NCBI GenBank assembly: GCA_024231375.1
Contig: JAAEQP010000212.1
Span: 1-6,449 of the forward strand
Length of the DNA: 6,449 nucleotides
Reading direction: 5' to 3'
DNA from: a bacterium
GTDB taxonomy: Bacteria; Hydrogenedentota; Hydrogenedentia; Hydrogenedentiales; SLHB01
Positions 6,156-6,449 of this stretch are shown piece by piece. Below the pieces are notes generated by a model. It saw only the letters and a program-made list of their open reading frames with translations. It was not told the origin of the DNA and did not search any database. The first letter of the stretch is position 1. The number at the start of each line of letters is the position of its first letter. The position numbers were made by a program, and so were the translations under genes.

Positions 6156-6183
6156 ATTGTATAGTAGCCGGCGTCTTTGTGCA
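6156..6183 (-). promoter_or_regulatory. Candidate promoter for the URO-D-like / zinc-ribbon operon
   Basis: On the minus strand, TGCACA (6178-6183, 4 of 6 matches to TTGACA) is followed after 16 bp by TACAAT (6156-6161, 5 of 6 matches to TATAAT). Transcription would start near 6149, leaving a leader of about 46 nt that contains the Shine-Dalgarno site. The box sits in the only locally AT-rich patch of the 138-bp divergent region. Confidence 0.4.
6160..6165 (+). promoter_or_regulatory. Candidate -10 element for the rightward secreted protein gene
   Basis: TATAGT matches 5 of 6 positions of TATAAT, and overlaps the proposed leftward -10 box. The nearest -35-like sequence, TTGCTC (6141-6146), is only 13 bp away, too close for a standard promoter, so this is weak. 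A start near 6172 would leave a leader of about 70 nt. Confidence 0.25.
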
Positions 6184-6241
6184 CGGAAGGAGATGACGAT
6201 TTACGCCGATGGCGATCACGCTTGGCGGGGAGAGATAGGAA

Positions 6242-6449
6242 ATGAGTTTCAGCAGACGGTGGGCATATGTGGCGGCCGCAATGGGGGCGGTGTTCCTCGC
6301 GGGCACGGCTTGCGCCCAGGACGGCGCCGCGGGAGGGACTGAGATGGAGATGGTGGCCTTCGATACCAGATTGGACACCGTGATGACCCACGACGACGGG
6401 GAATTCCTGTGGTTTCATCCTCGGGTGGTGGCCGTGCCCGGTCGCGGGA
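6242..6449 (+). CDS. N-terminal part of an exported, probably sialidase/BNR-like protein (3' end outside window)
   Basis: Sixty-nine codons are visible and the frame is open to the window edge. The start ATG at 6242 has GGAG (6229-6232) 9 nt upstream. Residues 1-26 form a signal peptide: SRR at 4-6, a hydrophobic core AAAMGAVFLAG, and a likely signal peptidase cleavage after the A-C-A at 23-25. Cys24 does not sit in a good lipobox because Gly, not Leu, is at -3. The twin Arg is only a partial Tat motif. After a Gly/Ala-rich spacer the mature part begins AFDTRLDTVMTHDDGEFLWFHPRVVAVPG, which I recognise, from memory only, as resembling the opening of exo-sialidase/BNR-repeat hydrolases of Planctomycetes-type bacteria; no Asp-box is visible yet. 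It is transcribed divergently from the URO-D-like gene, and the two may share control elements in 6104-6241. Confidence 0.65.
   Translation, partial: MSFSRRWAYVAAAMGAVFLAGTACAQDGAAGGTEMEMVAFDTRLDTVMTHDDGEFLWFHPRVVAVPGRG

Noticed and set aside
5267..6196. A 309-codon plus-strand frame opposite the URO-D-like gene
   Set aside because: The minus-strand frame matches the URO-D superfamily over its full length, and the antisense frame has no domain and no convincing ribosome site.
6193..6342. A small rightward frame starting at ATG 6193, directly after AAGGAG
   Set aside because: The Shine-Dalgarno-like sequence abuts the ATG with no spacing, and the product is a Gly/Arg-rich shadow of the signal-peptide frame starting at 6242.
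6104..6418. A 105-residue N-terminal extension of the URO-D-like protein from the ATG at 6418
   Set aside because: The extension is His/Arg/Ser-rich with no family similarity and overlaps the divergent gene's signal peptide. The start at 6103 has GGGAG at 6 nt and the family's normal beginning.

Overview
The window is GC-rich bacterial DNA with six protein genes, two of them cut by the window edges. The gene types are a SMUG1-type uracil-DNA glycosylase, a secreted protein full of FG-GAP/VCBS-like calcium-loop repeats, a uroporphyrinogen-decarboxylase-like protein that is not HemE, a zinc-ribbon membrane protein and the start of a secreted sialidase-like protein. This mix fits a Planctomycetes, Verrucomicrobia, Lentisphaerae or Candidatus Hydrogenedentes type of genome. 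That assignment is an inference from gene content; there is no rRNA or marker gene to settle it. I see no tRNA, rRNA, CRISPR array or transposase gene.

Left part (1-3930, all rightward). The C-terminal 111 residues of a SMUG1 glycosylase end at 337. A 353-bp stretch without a convincing gene follows; it holds a 15-bp palindrome, a 9-bp inverted repeat and, at its right end, a good promoter-like pair. The -10 element of that promoter ends only 8 nt before the first possible start of a PlsC-type acyltransferase (691-1791), so this gene is probably transcribed with almost no leader. 39 bp later, with a clear Shine-Dalgarno sequence, comes a 699-residue probably exported beta-propeller-like protein (1831-3930) with nine Dx[DN]xDG-type loops and one degenerate one. 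The two genes probably form one transcription unit.

Middle (3931-4086). This is a convergent intergenic region with two perfect-stem hairpins, neither followed by a T-run, and a 12-bp direct repeat.

Right part (4087-6449). A leftward pair is only 7 bp apart: first a 318-residue URO-D-superfamily protein (5147-6103), then a 350-residue membrane protein with two zinc ribbons and a C-terminal hydrophobic domain (4087-5139). Divergent from this pair, across a 138-bp region with overlapping promoter-like elements, starts a signal-peptide-bearing protein that I tentatively assign to the BNR/exo-sialidase type (6242 to the right edge).

I do not see a clear new defence or mobile system. The items most worth checking are the near-leaderless acyltransferase with an altered motif III, the co-transcribed URO-D-like/zinc-ribbon membrane pair, and the palindrome in the left intergenic region.
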